Shown: positions 33,110-42,013, numbered from the stretch's first letter. The stretch is 64,000 nt of DNA from Paracoccaceae bacterium (GCA_022843025.1 JALHOL010000001.1:434001-498000), one strand, 5' to 3'. The notes: a model not told the origin generated them from the sequence alone. Numbers and translations: made by a program.

Positions 33110-33882
33110 CGGGGATGCGGTTGCCGGAACTGGCGGGCAAGGCGGTGCTGATCACGGGTGCATCCACCGGCATCGGGGCGGCGCTGGCGCGGGCCTTTGC
33201 CGCGCAGGGCGCGCGGGTGGGGTTGCATTACAATGCGTCGGAAGATGCAGCAAAAGCCGTGGCTTACGAGATCGGCGCGGCGGGGGGTGAGGCGGTGCTG
33301 ATCCGCGCGGATGTGGGGTCGGGCGCGGGGGCGCGGTCGGCGGTGGAGCAGGCGGTGGCGGCGTTCGGGGGGCTGGACGGGTTGGTGAATAACGCCGGGG
33401 GAATGGTGCGGCGGGTGCCCTATGCCGATGTTTCTGAACAAGATTATGATGAGATCATGGACCTGAACGCGCGGTCGGTGGTGGTGGCGTCGCAGGCCGC
33501 CGTGGCCCCGATGAAGGCGGCGGGGGGTGGTTTCATCATCAACACCACGTCGGTTGCCGCGCGCAATGGGGCTTCGGGCGGGGCGGGGCTGTATGGTTCG
33601 TCCAAGGCGTTCGTCCATAACGTGACGCGGGGGATGGCCAAGGAATTGATTCCCTTCGGTATTCGGGTGAATGCCGTGGCACCGGGGGTGATCACGACGC
33701 CGTTCCATGAGCGCTATTCGACCGAGGCGCAGTTGACGGCGCAGCTGGCCACGATCCCGGCCGGGCGGCTGGGTGTGGCCGAGGATTGTGTGGGGGCATA
33801 CCTGTTTCTCGCCTGTGCCAGCCTGTCGGGGTATGTCATCGGACAGGTGATCGAGGTGAATGGTGGGCAGTTGATGCCCTGA
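33106..33882 (+). CDS. SDR-family oxidoreductase
   Basis: A 258-residue classical short-chain dehydrogenase. Cofactor motif is [12 protein letters not shown], the structural motif is NNAGG, and the active site is Ser in [10 protein letters not shown] with YGSSK (Tyr and Lys). The C-terminal [18 protein letters not shown] is typical. Arg/Asn after the second strand (HYNASED) suggests NADP(H) preference. Substrate is unknown; 3-oxoacyl reduction or sugar/alcohol oxidation are the common options. Translation is coupled to cmk by a four-base overlap. Confidence 0.88.
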   Translation: MTGMRLPELAGKAVLITGASTGIGAALARAFAAQGARVGLHYNASEDAAKAVAYEIGAAGGEAVLIRADVGSGAGARSAVEQAVAAFGGLDGLVNNAGGMVRRVPYADVSEQDYDEIMDLNARSVVVASQAAVAPMKAAGGGFIINTTSVAARNGASGGAGLYGSSKAFVHNVTRGMAKELIPFGIRVNAVAPGVITTPFHERYSTEAQLTAQLATIPAGRLGVAEDCVGAYLFLACASLSGYVIGQVIEVNGGQLMP

Positions 33883-33943
33883 GGGCATCAGGGTTAACTG
33901 GCGGGAATCCAAGGGTTTTTGGCGGGAAGCGCCGTTGGCGACT

Positions 33944-33992
33944 GTGCAGCCCGCCTGTGCAGCGCGCTGTGCAGACGGGTGTGCATACCGAT
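33944..33992 (+). repeat. 48-bp element of 12-bp units, copy B
   Basis: GTGCAG starts at 33944, 33957 and 33969 and GTGCAT at 33981, so the spacing is 13, 12 and 12 bases. A GGTTAAG follows 34 bases further on. It is less regular than copies A and C, but the last two units (GTGCAGACGGGT, GTGCATACC) fit the shared consensus. Confidence 0.75.
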
Positions 33993-34261
33993 TTGGGCAG
34001 AGTGGGGGTGGGGATCGTGGTTAAGGGTGCATGGGTGCACAGGGGGTGACCTTGGCGCTGTGGTTGATCCGGGACCTTTGGGCGGGCGTCGGGCGCTGGT
34101 GGCGGGGGAGGTACCGGCTCGGGGCCGGGCCGGGACGTTTCGGCAGGGCACCGTCACGTCCAAGTCTTTGACAAATGGACTGGCGCAAAGAGCCCTTTGC
34201 GGACGGTCAGAGCGCCAAGGAAACCTGGCCTCAACGCTGCCTACGATACCGCCTGCATTAT

Positions 34262-34640
34262 CTTGAAACCACTTAATTGAAGTTGAACCATCGTTCATTT
34301 CGTCGATTTTTTGTGGGCAATTAACGCATCAACAACAATTAGTAGCGGCCAGAAAAAAACCATGAGCTTCAACAGCAATTCAAATCGACCCTCGCCGTCC
34401 GAAAGCAAGAAAAAAAATAAGCAGCGCAAGAACATATACAGAAACGTTCCAAGCAATACGTGTCTTTAGGCTCATGATTTGCTCATCCGTTCGGCAGCTC
34501 TCAGCCAGTTCAGTTGCCTCATTTTCCGTAGTTGGCTAATCGCAGAAAGCTCCAGAAAGTCTACTGTGCCACGCAACGCGCCCGTTCATAAACTGAACGT
34601 TCTTTGAAGTTACAGTACGTTGAGATTGGGTCAATCCAAG
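34262..34640. other. AT-rich patch in a gene-poor 960-bp stretch
   Basis: Between the SDR gene (ends 33882) and the DUF6614-like gene (34846) there is no intact gene of normal size. The outer parts are GC-rich and contain the copy B element and G-rich non-coding sequence. The middle 380 bases are AT-rich, with A and T runs unlike the rest of the window, which suggests acquired or decaying DNA. It holds the frameshifted small membrane-protein gene. Beyond that gene I see nothing recognisable. Confidence 0.65.
34295..34475 (-). pseudogene. Frameshifted small two-helix membrane protein gene
   Basis: An ATG at 34475 opens a frame reading MSLKTRIAWNVSVYVLALLIFF. It then crosses a run of eight T (minus strand, 34411-34418) and stops after 31 codons. 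Removing one T joins it to the adjacent frame, which continues as LLSDGEGRFELLLKLMVFFW, then PLLIVVDALIAHKKSTK, and ends at TGA 34297-34295. The joined 59-residue product would have a basic start, two hydrophobic helices and a basic tail. It could be a decayed gene, a slippage-controlled gene or a base-call error in a homopolymer. No family is recognised. Confidence 0.5.
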
Positions 34641-34845
34641 AACGACAGCTATGTCCCGCATAGCCGCCGATCAGTCTGCACGGCGCCTCTGGCATCAGCT
34701 TTGGGCAAAGAAGCGCTCTTTCTCAATGTGCAGGGAGACCCCGCCCCGGACTTGACCAGGGGCGTCCGGGCAGGGGGCGCGGGTGGTGGGGGAGGTCCCG
34801 GCTCAGGGCCGGGACGGGTGGAAGACTGGGCTTGGAGGGCGCCGA

Positions 34846-35202
34846 TCAGATCAGCGCGATGCGCTCTCTCTGCGCGGGGTCGGGGTAGGGGCGGTAGAGG
34901 CCGATTTCGGCGCTTTCGATCATGGCGTGCATTTTCTCGTAGAGTTGGACCGCGTGATCGTCGGCGTCGGCCAGCGCGGTGAAGGCGTCGTCGAGGGCGG
35001 CCATACCCTTGATTTCGATCTCCAGCACGAAATCGGTGTGGCGGCCGGAGGCAAGGCCGAATTTGCGGCGCATGAGGCGCCAGCCGGAGACCAGTTCAAG
35101 CTTGGTCAGATGGTCAAGCCAAAGTTCAACAGAATGGGCAAAGGACAGCGCGCGCGCCCCTGATTTCAGCTCGATCAAGCAATGGTAAACGTTCACGATC
35201 AA
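34846..35202 (-). CDS. Conserved hypothetical protein, DUF6614-like
   Basis: A 118-residue soluble protein of alpha/beta ferredoxin-like pattern. MIVNVYHCLIELKSGARALSF, GWRLMRRKFGLASG, DFVLEIEIKG and ESAEIGLYRPYPDP match what I recall of the DUF6614 family in Rhodobacteraceae. No catalytic residues are evident. It is transcribed away from rpsA, and the two share a 450-base upstream region. Function unknown; the family name is given from memory and should be treated as probable. Confidence 0.78.
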   Translation of the reverse strand: MIVNVYHCLIELKSGARALSFAHSVELWLDHLTKLELVSGWRLMRRKFGLASGRHTDFVLEIEIKGMAALDDAFTALADADDHAVQLYEKMHAMIESAEIGLYRPYPDPAQRERIALI

Positions 35203-35486
35203 CCTCCCCTACGGATTGCGAATCCCGTCCTTGGGATCGCTGCACAGGATGCCAGCCCAGAGCCTGCGTTTTTGTTAATACGACCAAGGCCCTGTTTTCG
35301 TTAGCGCGGCCGGTTTGATCCTGTGGCTTGCTTCGCAGGGCGGCGCTGCGTGGCGGGGGCGCGGGCCGGATGGTGCGGGGGCGACAGGAGGCTGGACCGT
35401 GGGCCGGGGATGCGGTTGGTGGGGGGCAGGCCCGGGACAGCGGGCGGCGAGGTGGCGCCGGGCGGGGTGAGGCGGGCGCTTGACGC

Positions 35487-35515
35487 TTGTTTTCCTGACC
35501 TCAAGCGACTATAGG
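35487..35515 (+). promoter_or_regulatory. Candidate promoter of rpsA
   Basis: TTGTTT (35487-35492), 17 bases, TATAGG (35510-35515), placing transcription start about 125 bases before the rpsA ATG. An alternative TTGACG at 35480 is too far from the -10. The long leader could carry autogenous control by S1, but no defined structure was identified. Confidence 0.45.
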
Positions 35516-35648
35516 CCCCCCATCCGAGAGGCAGAGTCGCGCCTGTTGCCGGTTTTCCGGGGCGGGCGGGTATTTGCGGACGGGATGCCACAAAGACCGG
35601 CGGAGCCAACCGCATGGCCAGAAAACCATGATAAAGGACGAACTGCAT

Positions 35649-37328
35649 ATGTGCGCGAAAAACGCTATGGAAGAATTTGAAGCCCTTCTGAAGGAGAGCT
35701 TCGAGATTGACACCCCCGAAGAGGGAACGGTTGTCAAAGGCAAGGTCATTGCCATCGAGGCGGGCCAGGCCATCATCGATGTCGGCTACAAGATGGAAGG
35801 CCGCATCGACCTGAAGGAATTTGCCAACCCCGGTGAACAGCCCAACATCAATGTGGGCGACGAGGTTGAGGTCTATCTGGACCGCGTGGAAAATGCCCGC
35901 GGCGAAGCGCAGATCAGCCGTGAGAAGGCCCGCCGCGAAGAGGCGTGGGACCGTCTTGAAAAGGCCTATGCGTCGGAGACCCGCGTCGAAGGCGCGATCT
36001 TCGGTCGTGTCAAAGGCGGCTTCACTGTCGATCTGGGCGGCGCTGTTGCGTTCCTGCCGGGTTCGCAGGTTGACGTCCGTCCGGTGCGTGATGCTGGCCC
36101 GCTGATGGGCATGAAGCAGCCGTTCCAGATTCTGAAGATGGACCGTCGCCGTGGCAACATCGTTGTCTCGCGCCGTGCGATCCTTGAGGAATCGCGTGCC
36201 GAGCAGCGCGCCGAGGTGATCGGCAACCTGACCGAAGGCCAGACCATCGACGGCGTCGTGAAGAACATCACCGAATACGGTGCCTTCGTCGACCTGGGCG
36301 GCGTGGACGGCCTGCTGCACGTGACCGACATGGCATGGCGCCGTGTGAACCACCCGTCGGAAATCCTTGCCATCGGCGAGACGATCAAGGTGCAGGTCAT
36401 CAAGATCAACAAGGAAACCCATCGTATCAGCCTGGGCATGAAGCAGCTGCAGGCCGATCCGTGGGATGCTGTTGAGCGTGCCTATCCGCTGGGTTCGGTC
36501 CACAAGGGCCGCGTGACCAACATCACCGATTACGGCGCCTTCGTGGAGCTGGAAGCCGGTGTCGAGGGTCTGGTCCACGTGTCGGAAATGTCCTGGACCA
36601 AGAAGAACGTGCATCCCGGCAAGATCGTGTCCACCTCGCAGGAAGTGGATGTCATGGTGCTGGAAATCGACAGCGCCAAGCGCCGCGTGTCGCTGGGTCT
36701 GAAGCAGACCATGCGCAACCCGTGGGAAGTGTTCGCCGAAACCCATCCGGTCGGGTCGGTCATCGAGGGCGAAGTCAAGAACATCACCGAATTCGGTCTG
36801 TTCGTCGGCCTCGACAACGATATCGACGGCATGGTCCACCTTTCGGACCTGTCCTGGGACCAGCGTGGCGAGGATGCCATTGCGAACTATCGCAAGGGCG
36901 ACACCGTCAAGGCATCGGTCACCGAGGTGGATGTCGAGAAGGAGCGTATCTCGCTTTCGGTCAAGGCGCTGGGTGAAGACAACTTCACCGATGCAGTCGA
37001 TGGCGTGAAGCGTGGGTCCATCGTCACCGTCGTTGTGACGGCGATCGAAGAGGGCGGCGTCGAGGTGGAATACAACGGCGCCAAGTCGTTCATCCGCCGT
37101 TCCGACCTGTCGCGCGACCGGGCCGATCAGCGCCCCGAGCGTTTCCAGGTGGGTGATTCCGTCGACGTGCGCGTGACCAACATTGATCCGAAGACCCGCC
37201 GTCTGGGCCTGTCGATCAAGGCGCGCGAGATCGCCGAAGAGAAAGAAGCCGTGGAACAGTACGGTTCGTCCGATTCGGGTGCTTCGCTGGGGGATATCCT
37301 TGGCGCGGCTCTGAAGGGCGGCAACTGA
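35649..37328 (+). CDS. rpsA: 30S ribosomal protein S1
   Basis: S1 binds mRNA on the 30S subunit during initiation. The 559-residue protein contains six S1 (OB-fold) repeats. Clear copies include GRVKGGFTVDLGGAVAFLPGS (domain 2), VVKNITEYGAFVDLGGVDGLLH (3), RVTNITDYGAFVELEAGVEGLV (4) and VKNITEFGLFVGLDNDIDGMVH (5). ATG at 35649 gives a start close to other alphaproteobacterial S1 proteins, with AAGGA about ten bases upstream. Codon choice is visibly more biased to C-ending codons than in neighbours, as expected for high expression. An intrinsic terminator follows. Confidence 0.96.
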   Translation: MCAKNAMEEFEALLKESFEIDTPEEGTVVKGKVIAIEAGQAIIDVGYKMEGRIDLKEFANPGEQPNINVGDEVEVYLDRVENARGEAQISREKARREEAWDRLEKAYASETRVEGAIFGRVKGGFTVDLGGAVAFLPGSQVDVRPVRDAGPLMGMKQPFQILKMDRRRGNIVVSRRAILEESRAEQRAEVIGNLTEGQTIDGVVKNITEYGAFVDLGGVDGLLHVTDMAWRRVNHPSEILAIGETIKVQVIKINKETHRISLGMKQLQADPWDAVERAYPLGSVHKGRVTNITDYGAFVELEAGVEGLVHVSEMSWTKKNVHPGKIVSTSQEVDVMVLEIDSAKRRVSLGLKQTMRNPWEVFAETHPVGSVIEGEVKNITEFGLFVGLDNDIDGMVHLSDLSWDQRGEDAIANYRKGDTVKASVTEVDVEKERISLSVKALGEDNFTDAVDGVKRGSIVTVVVTAIEEGGVEVEYNGAKSFIRRSDLSRDRADQRPERFQVGDSVDVRVTNIDPKTRRLGLSIKAREIAEEKEAVEQYGSSDSGASLGDILGAALKGGN

Positions 37329-37352
37329 TCCTATCTGCTTGAATTTCTGAGA

Positions 37353-37378
37353 AAGGCCCCGCGTTTGCGGGGCCTTTT
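37353..37378 (+). terminator. Intrinsic terminator of rpsA
   Basis: AAGGCCCCGCG-TTTG-CGGGGCCTT with TTTT, 25 bases after the stop codon. Confidence 0.93.
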
Positions 37379-37463
37379 GCTTTGCGGCGGGGGCGGGGGC
37401 GAAAAACAGGGGTGCAGGGCTGCCGCGGGGGCCTGTGCTTTGACGTGCGGTTTTTCGTTTTCG

Positions 37464-37491
37464 TTGTGCAGTTGGTTTTTTTGCCTATAGT
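37464..37491 (+). promoter_or_regulatory. Candidate promoter of ihfB
   Basis: TTGTGC (37464-37469), 16 bases containing a run of seven T, and TATAGT (37486-37491). It is 57 bases upstream of the ihfB ATG, after the rpsA terminator, so ihfB has its own start. Confidence 0.5.
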
Positions 37492-37547
37492 CCAATCCAA
37501 ACAACAGCGTGGCGACCGGCCAACGGTGCACCACAGGGGGGACTTGG

Positions 37548-37832
37548 ATGATCCGTTCGGAACTGATCCAGAAGATCGCGGATGAAAACCCGCACCTCAC
37601 GCAGCGGCATGTGGAGCGGATCGTGAATACGGTCTTTGAGGAAATCATCGAGGCGCTGGCCAAGGGGGACCGCGTGGAGCTGCGCGGCTTTGGCGCGTTT
37701 TCGGTGAAGGCGCGCGATGCGCGCGTGGGCCGCAATCCGCGCACCGGCGAAGCGGTGAAGGTCGATGACAAGAAGGTTCCCTTCTTCAAGACCGGCAAGC
37801 TGTTGCGCGACCGGCTGAACGGCAAGAGCTGA
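37548..37832 (+). CDS. ihfB: Integration host factor subunit beta
   Basis: IHF beta pairs with IHF alpha to bind and bend DNA. The 94-residue protein has the dimer helices ([20 protein letters not shown]) and the DNA-binding arm [12 protein letters not shown] with the intercalating proline. It ends [15 protein letters not shown], the standard C-terminus of IHF/HU proteins. The ATG at 37548 follows AGGGGGGACTTGG. The order rpsA-ihfB-lapA is conserved in many proteobacteria. Confidence 0.95.
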   Translation: MIRSELIQKIADENPHLTQRHVERIVNTVFEEIIEALAKGDRVELRGFGAFSVKARDARVGRNPRTGEAVKVDDKKVPFFKTGKLLRDRLNGKS

Positions 37833-37905
37833 GATTTCCTGTCTGATGCCTTGCGCGCCGGGAGCGGGGGCGCGATAGTCTGGGCCTACCCATCGGGAGG
37901 CACGG

Positions 37906-38268
37906 ATGTTGCGCTATTTCCGCTATCTGATCATCGTTGCCATGCTGCTGCTGTTGCTGACGGTGGCGCTGGCCAATCGCACGGTGGTGCCGGTGCGGTT
38001 CCTGCCCGAAGATATGGGGGCGCTGTTCGGCGTGACCTGGCAGATGGAATTGCCGCTGTTTCTGGTCATTCTGGGCGGGGTGGTGATGGGTGTGCTGATC
38101 GGGTTCACCTGGGAATGGCTGCGCGAGCACAAGTATCGCAAGACGGCGAGCGTGCGCGGCAAGGAACTGGCACGGCTGGAACGCGAGATGGAAGTGATGC
38201 GCGATTCGTCGAGCGTGCCGAAGGATGAGATCCTGTCGCTGATCGACAAGCCGCGGAAAGCCGGCTGA
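37906..38268 (+). CDS. lapA: LapA-domain inner-membrane protein
   Basis: A 120-residue protein with two membrane helices (about 5-25 and 48-70) followed by a cytoplasmic tail with a short coiled coil ([16 protein letters not shown]). It belongs to the LapA/DUF1049 family. In E. coli LapA works with LapB in control of lipopolysaccharide assembly; LapB is not adjacent here. The ATG is preceded by GGGAGGCACGG. Only two bases separate it from trpF. Confidence 0.88.
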   Translation: MLRYFRYLIIVAMLLLLLTVALANRTVVPVRFLPEDMGALFGVTWQMELPLFLVILGGVVMGVLIGFTWEWLREHKYRKTASVRGKELARLEREMEVMRDSSSVPKDEILSLIDKPRKAG

Positions 38269-38270
38269 CC

Positions 38271-38909
38271 ATGGGTGAGGTGCGGGTGAAGATCTGCGGT
38301 CTGCGGACCGTGCAGGATGTTGTCGCCGTGGCGGCTGCCGGAGCGGCCTATGCGGGGTTCGTGTTTTTCCCGAAATCGCCGCGCCATCTGACAGTGGAAC
38401 AGGCCGCCGTGCTGGCGCTGGCGGCGCCGCCGGGGCTGGCCAAGGTGGCGCTGGTGGTGGATGCCGAGGATGCGGCGCTGGATGCCATCGTGGAGGGCGT
38501 CGCGCTGGATATGCTGCAACTGCATGGGCACGAAAGCCCGGAGCGGGTGGCCGAGGTGCGCGCGCGGTACGGGCTGCCGGTGATGAAGGCGGTGGGCGTG
38601 GCGGATGAGGGCGATCTGGCGGCGCTGTTCGATTACAGCACGGTTGCGGATCAGATCCTGATTGATGCCAAGCCGCCCAAGGGGACGGCGTTGCCGGGGG
38701 GGAACGGTTTGTCCTTCGACTGGCGGCTGGTGGCGCAGCGGCGGTGGCTGCGGCCATGGATGCTGGCCGGGGGGCTGACGGCCGAGAATGTGGCCGAAGC
38801 GGTGCGGCTGACAAATGCGCGGCAGGTGGATGTGTCGTCGGGGGTGGAAAGCGCGCCCGGACAAAAGGATGCCGCGAAGATTGCGGCCTTTGTCCGGGCG
38901 GCTGGGTAG
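38271..38909 (+). CDS. trpF: Phosphoribosylanthranilate isomerase
   Basis: TrpF (EC 5.3.1.24) catalyses the third step of tryptophan synthesis. The 212-residue TIM barrel has the catalytic Cys in VKICGLRT (residue about 9) and Asp in [21 protein letters not shown] and the phosphate-binding [12 protein letters not shown] and [15 protein letters not shown] are also present. Typically trpB follows directly in this group; here a convergent DUF4394 gene and a hairpin array come between. Confidence 0.95.
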   Translation: MGEVRVKICGLRTVQDVVAVAAAGAAYAGFVFFPKSPRHLTVEQAAVLALAAPPGLAKVALVVDAEDAALDAIVEGVALDMLQLHGHESPERVAEVRARYGLPVMKAVGVADEGDLAALFDYSTVADQILIDAKPPKGTALPGGNGLSFDWRLVAQRRWLRPWMLAGGLTAENVAEAVRLTNARQVDVSSGVESAPGQKDAAKIAAFVRAAG

Positions 38910-38921
38910 ACTGAAAGGTTG

Positions 38922-38954
38922 GCTGATCCGGGGCGGGAGCGGACCCGGATCAGC
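38922..38954. terminator. Long hairpin between convergent trpF and the DUF4394 gene
   Basis: GCTGATCCGGG and CCCGGATCAGC make an 11-bp perfect stem around an 11-base loop, in the 54-base gap between two convergent genes. No T-tract is present, so it may act as a transcription barrier or mRNA 3' stabiliser for both. Confidence 0.7.
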
Positions 38955-38963
38955 GCCGTCAGC

Positions 38964-39746
38964 TTACATCGCGGGCAGGATCGTCAGGTCGCGGACCGGT
39001 TGATCGGTGCCGGTGATGGCGATGGTGCCGGACACTGCACCGGTGGCGAGGTCAAGCATGTGCAACCCCCCCAGAGCGGCGACGTAAGCCGTGTTGGTGC
39101 CGTCGGCGGTGGTGGCGACATCCATCGCGACCGGGCCTTCCAGCGTGACACCCAGCGAACCGATGGTGGCGAGGACGCCATCATTCGGGGCGGTCTGTTG
39201 CAGCAGCGCGTTCAGGCCGGCGTCGATGTCATACATCGCGGTCTTTTCCGGCTTGCCGTAGCTGTTGGTATAGGCGACCGCGACGACCATCGGGGTTGCG
39301 GCGGCATTGGCGTCGGCCGGGTCGAAGTTCAGCGCGCCATCGACGGTGACTTCGCCGGTCGCCATGTCCACACGGTGGTTGGTGGTGCCGGACATGAAGC
39401 GCAGACGGTCGGCGGCGGGGTTCACGTCAACGATCACGGCTGCGCCGTCAGCGATGGTGAGCATCGTGTTCATCTTGGCGATTTCGGTGGTCGCGCCGGT
39501 GGCGGGGTCGATTTCGACAATGGCCTGCGTTTCGGTCACGCCGATCACCTTGCTGGTGCCGGGGCGGTAATCGATGCCGTGCAGGCGGGTGACGCCTTGG
39601 GCTTCGACGCTGCCGGTCACGGCGCCGGTGGCGGTGTCGATCATGACCAGCGTGCGGTCGCCCGTCAGGCCGAGGGCGGTGTCTGCATGGGCGACGCCTG
39701 CCATGCCGGCGAGGCTGAGGGTGAGGGCGGTTGTGAAGGTCTTCAT
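38964..39746 (-). CDS. Exported DUF4394-domain protein
   Basis: A 260-residue exported protein. The signal peptide ends at VAHA (residue 21). The rest is a beta-propeller-like DUF4394 domain ([79 protein letters not shown]). Such proteins are surface or periplasmic, and their function is not established. The ATG at 39746 is preceded by CAGGAGACGATCC. It interrupts the trpF-trpB order and is transcribed away from trpB. Confidence 0.88.
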   Translation of the reverse strand: MKTFTTALTLSLAGMAGVAHADTALGLTGDRTLVMIDTATGAVTGSVEAQGVTRLHGIDYRPGTSKVIGVTETQAIVEIDPATGATTEIAKMNTMLTIADGAAVIVDVNPAADRLRFMSGTTNHRVDMATGEVTVDGALNFDPADANAAATPMVVAVAYTNSYGKPEKTAMYDIDAGLNALLQQTAPNDGVLATIGSLGVTLEGPVAMDVATTADGTNTAYVAALGGLHMLDLATGAVSGTIAITGTDQPVRDLTILPAM

Positions 39747-39852
39747 GGATCGTCTCCTGTTGTCACTTGCGTTTGCATGGGAAGTTACGAAGCGATTTCC
39801 GGGAGGTTTCACCGGGGCGATCACGAAAGCGTCAGATCGTTTTTCCGGGCGG

Positions 39853-39969
39853 GCGATTTCTGACGCAGAAATCGCGGCGGAATTTGACGCAAATTCCGGT
39901 TCAGGACCGCTGGGCCGGGGACTGCGAAATCTGCGCCAGATTTCGGCGCGGCGTTTGCGTCAAACTCCG
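39853..39969. repeat. Tandem array of four hairpins upstream of trpB
   Basis: Hairpins at 39853-39875 (arms GCGATTTCTG), 39878-39898 (CGGAATTTG), 39925-39945 (CGAAATCTG) and 39949-39969 (CGGcGTTTG, one mismatch). The apical part of the second (TTTGACGCAAA) is the exact reverse complement of the apical part of the fourth (TTTGCGTCAAA), so they can pair with each other. The array sits in a divergent intergenic region, so it is not a simple terminator. It could lie in the trpB leader. Confidence 0.82.
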
Positions 39970-40038
39970 TTTTTCGTGCGGGCTTTCCTGTGGCCGCCAA
40001 GGGCGCTACATCGGGGGGGCAAGCAAAGGGGGTGGCCC

Positions 40039-41271
40039 ATGGCCGAGGACGGGATCAACAGTTTCATGACCGGGCCGGATGAGGCCGGGCGGTTTGGCAT
40101 TTTCGGCGGGCGGTTCGTGTCCGAGACGCTGATGCCGCTGATCCTGGAACTGGAAGAGCGCTATGAGCATGCCAAGACCGACCCGACTTTCTGGGCCGAG
40201 ATGGATTATCTGTGGAAGCATTACGTGGGCCGCCCGTCGCCGCTGTACTATGCCGAGCGGCTGACCGAGCATCTGGGTGGTGCCAAGATCTATATGAAGC
40301 GCGACGAGCTGAACCATACCGGCGCGCATAAGATCAACAATGTGCTGGGGCAGATCATTCTGGCCCGCCGCATGGGCAAGACGCGGATCATCGCGGAAAC
40401 CGGGGCGGGGCAGCATGGGGTGGCGACGGCCACGGTCTGCGCGAAGTTCGGGCTGCAATGCGTGGTCTATATGGGCGCGCATGATGTGGAGCGGCAGGCA
40501 CCCAACGTGTTCCGCATGAAGCTGTTGGGGGCGGAGGTGATTCCCGTCACTTCGGGCCGGGGGACGCTGAAGGATGCGATGAACGATGCGTTGCGCGACT
40601 GGGTGACCAATGTGCGCGACACGTTCTATTGCATCGGCACGGTGGCGGGGCCGCATCCGTACCCGGCCATGGTGCGGGATTTCCAGAGCATCATCGGCAA
40701 GGAAGTGCGCTGGCAGATGGCCGAGCAAGAGGGCGAGGGGCGGTTGCCGGATACGGTGATCGCGGCCATCGGGGGCGGGTCCAACGCGATGGGGCTGTTC
40801 TATCCGTTCCTGGATGATCCGTCAGTGCGGATCATCGGGGTGGAAGCCGGCGGCAAGGGTGTAGATGACCGCATGCAGCATTGCGCATCGCTGACCGGGG
40901 GGCGGCCGGGCGTGCTGCATGGCAACCGGACCTATCTGCTGCAGGACGATGACGGGCAGATTCTTGAAGGGTTCAGCATCAGCGCGGGGCTGGATTATCC
41001 GGGCATCGGGCCGGAACATGCCTGGCTGCACGATATTGGCCGGGCGGAGTATGTGAGCATCACGGATGCCGAGGCGCTGGAGGCCTTTCAGTTGTCCTGC
41101 AAGCTGGAGGGAATCATCCCGGCGCTGGAGCCGAGCCACGCGCTGGCCCATGTGATGAAGATCGCGCCGACGCTGCCGCGCGAGCATATCATCGTGATGA
41201 ACATGTGCGGGCGGGGCGACAAGGACATCTTCACCGTGGCCAAGCATCTGGGCGTGGACATGAAGGTTTGA
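40039..41271 (+). CDS. trpB: Tryptophan synthase beta chain
   Basis: TrpB (EC 4.2.1.20) condenses indole and serine. The 410-residue protein has the PLP lysine in HTGAHKINN and the phosphate-binding GGGSNAMG, with [14 protein letters not shown] and [14 protein letters not shown] also conserved. ATG at 40039 is preceded by AAAGGGGGTGGCCC and gives normal length. trpA is not in the window directly downstream; an intrinsic terminator follows instead, so trpB stands alone or trpA is elsewhere. Confidence 0.96.
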   Translation: MAEDGINSFMTGPDEAGRFGIFGGRFVSETLMPLILELEERYEHAKTDPTFWAEMDYLWKHYVGRPSPLYYAERLTEHLGGAKIYMKRDELNHTGAHKINNVLGQIILARRMGKTRIIAETGAGQHGVATATVCAKFGLQCVVYMGAHDVERQAPNVFRMKLLGAEVIPVTSGRGTLKDAMNDALRDWVTNVRDTFYCIGTVAGPHPYPAMVRDFQSIIGKEVRWQMAEQEGEGRLPDTVIAAIGGGSNAMGLFYPFLDDPSVRIIGVEAGGKGVDDRMQHCASLTGGRPGVLHGNRTYLLQDDDGQILEGFSISAGLDYPGIGPEHAWLHDIGRAEYVSITDAEALEAFQLSCKLEGIIPALEPSHALAHVMKIAPTLPREHIIVMNMCGRGDKDIFTVAKHLGVDMKV

Positions 41272-41313
41272 CCTGGGCCGCAGGTCTTTTGGCCTGATCC
41301 TGCAAGGGCTTGA

Positions 41314-41346
41314 ACGCCCCCGTTGCGCCAGCAGCGGGGGCGTTTT
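41314..41346 (+). terminator. Intrinsic terminator of trpB
   Basis: ACGCCCCCG and CGGGGGCGT arms with a short inner loop, followed by TTTTGCTTTTT. Confidence 0.92.
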
Positions 41347-41497
41347 GCTTTTTGGCCCTGCCGAGGTGGCGGGGTGGTTGCGCATCCGGGCCGCAGGCGA
41401 TGCCATGAAAATGTCGCAACGCGGCCATGCTGGGTTCCGGATGTTGAAAGATATCTTAACGGCTTGAGGAATGCGGCTTGCCCTAGAGGGGGTGCAG

Positions 41498-41896
41498 ATG
41501 ATGGCACGGAAAGTCATGGGGGCGCTGGTTGCCGGCGCGATGGGGACAACGCCAGTGATGGCGGATGTCTATGCGCGCACGATCGTGGAGCAGCTTGAGG
41601 CCGAAGGGTACCGCAGCATTTCCACCGAACGCACCTGGCTGGGCCGGATGCGGATCGTTGCAGAAAACGGCGACGGGCAGCGCGAGATCGTCATCAATCC
41701 GAACAACGGCGAGGTGCTGCGCGATCTGTGGCTGGCCGAGGGCGGCGAGGCTGTGGGGGGCGGCAACGGCAACGGGTCGAGCGTGATGTCTTCGGCCAAT
41801 CGCGACGGTGGCGGATCGGCATCGTCAAGCTCTGGATCGGGTGGCGATCAGGGTGGCGGGGATGAAGGCGGTGACGACGAAGGCGATGACGGCTGA
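41498..41896 (+). CDS. Exported PepSY-like protein with Gly/Asp-rich tail (possibly truncated)
   Basis: A 132-residue exported protein. The signal peptide ends near TPVMA (residue 22). A single PepSY-like domain (IVEQLEAEGYRSISTERTW, then REIVINPNNGEVLRDLW) is followed by a low-complexity Gly/Ser/Asp tail. After the TGA at 41894-41896 the same frame stays open for 33 codons of the same composition (QNRGGNADGRSGGESHDDGS) to a second TGA at 41996. The tail may therefore have lost 33 residues to a nonsense change. PepSY domains often inhibit or chaperone secreted enzymes. A paralogue is at 55674-56117. Confidence 0.72.
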   Translation: MMARKVMGALVAGAMGTTPVMADVYARTIVEQLEAEGYRSISTERTWLGRMRIVAENGDGQREIVINPNNGEVLRDLWLAEGGEAVGGGNGNGSSVMSSANRDGGGSASSSSGSGGDQGGGDEGGDDEGDDG

Positions 41897-42013
41897 GACG
41901 GCCGCGATCAATTCAGCTCTGACCAGAACCGTGGCGGCAATGCCGATGGCCGGAGTGGCGGCGAATCGCACGATGACGGGTCGCAATCTGCCAGATGAGG
42001 GGCGGGACAAGGC

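Noticed and set aside
34180-34280. 33-codon plus-strand frame starting ATGGACTGGCGC
   Set aside because: No ribosome binding site, no homology recognised, and it ends within the AT-rich patch; most likely chance.
35301-36839. 512-codon minus-strand frame opposite rpsA
   Set aside because: Although its composition looks more protein-like, it is fully explained by the strong codon bias of rpsA and extends into non-coding sequence without a start signal.
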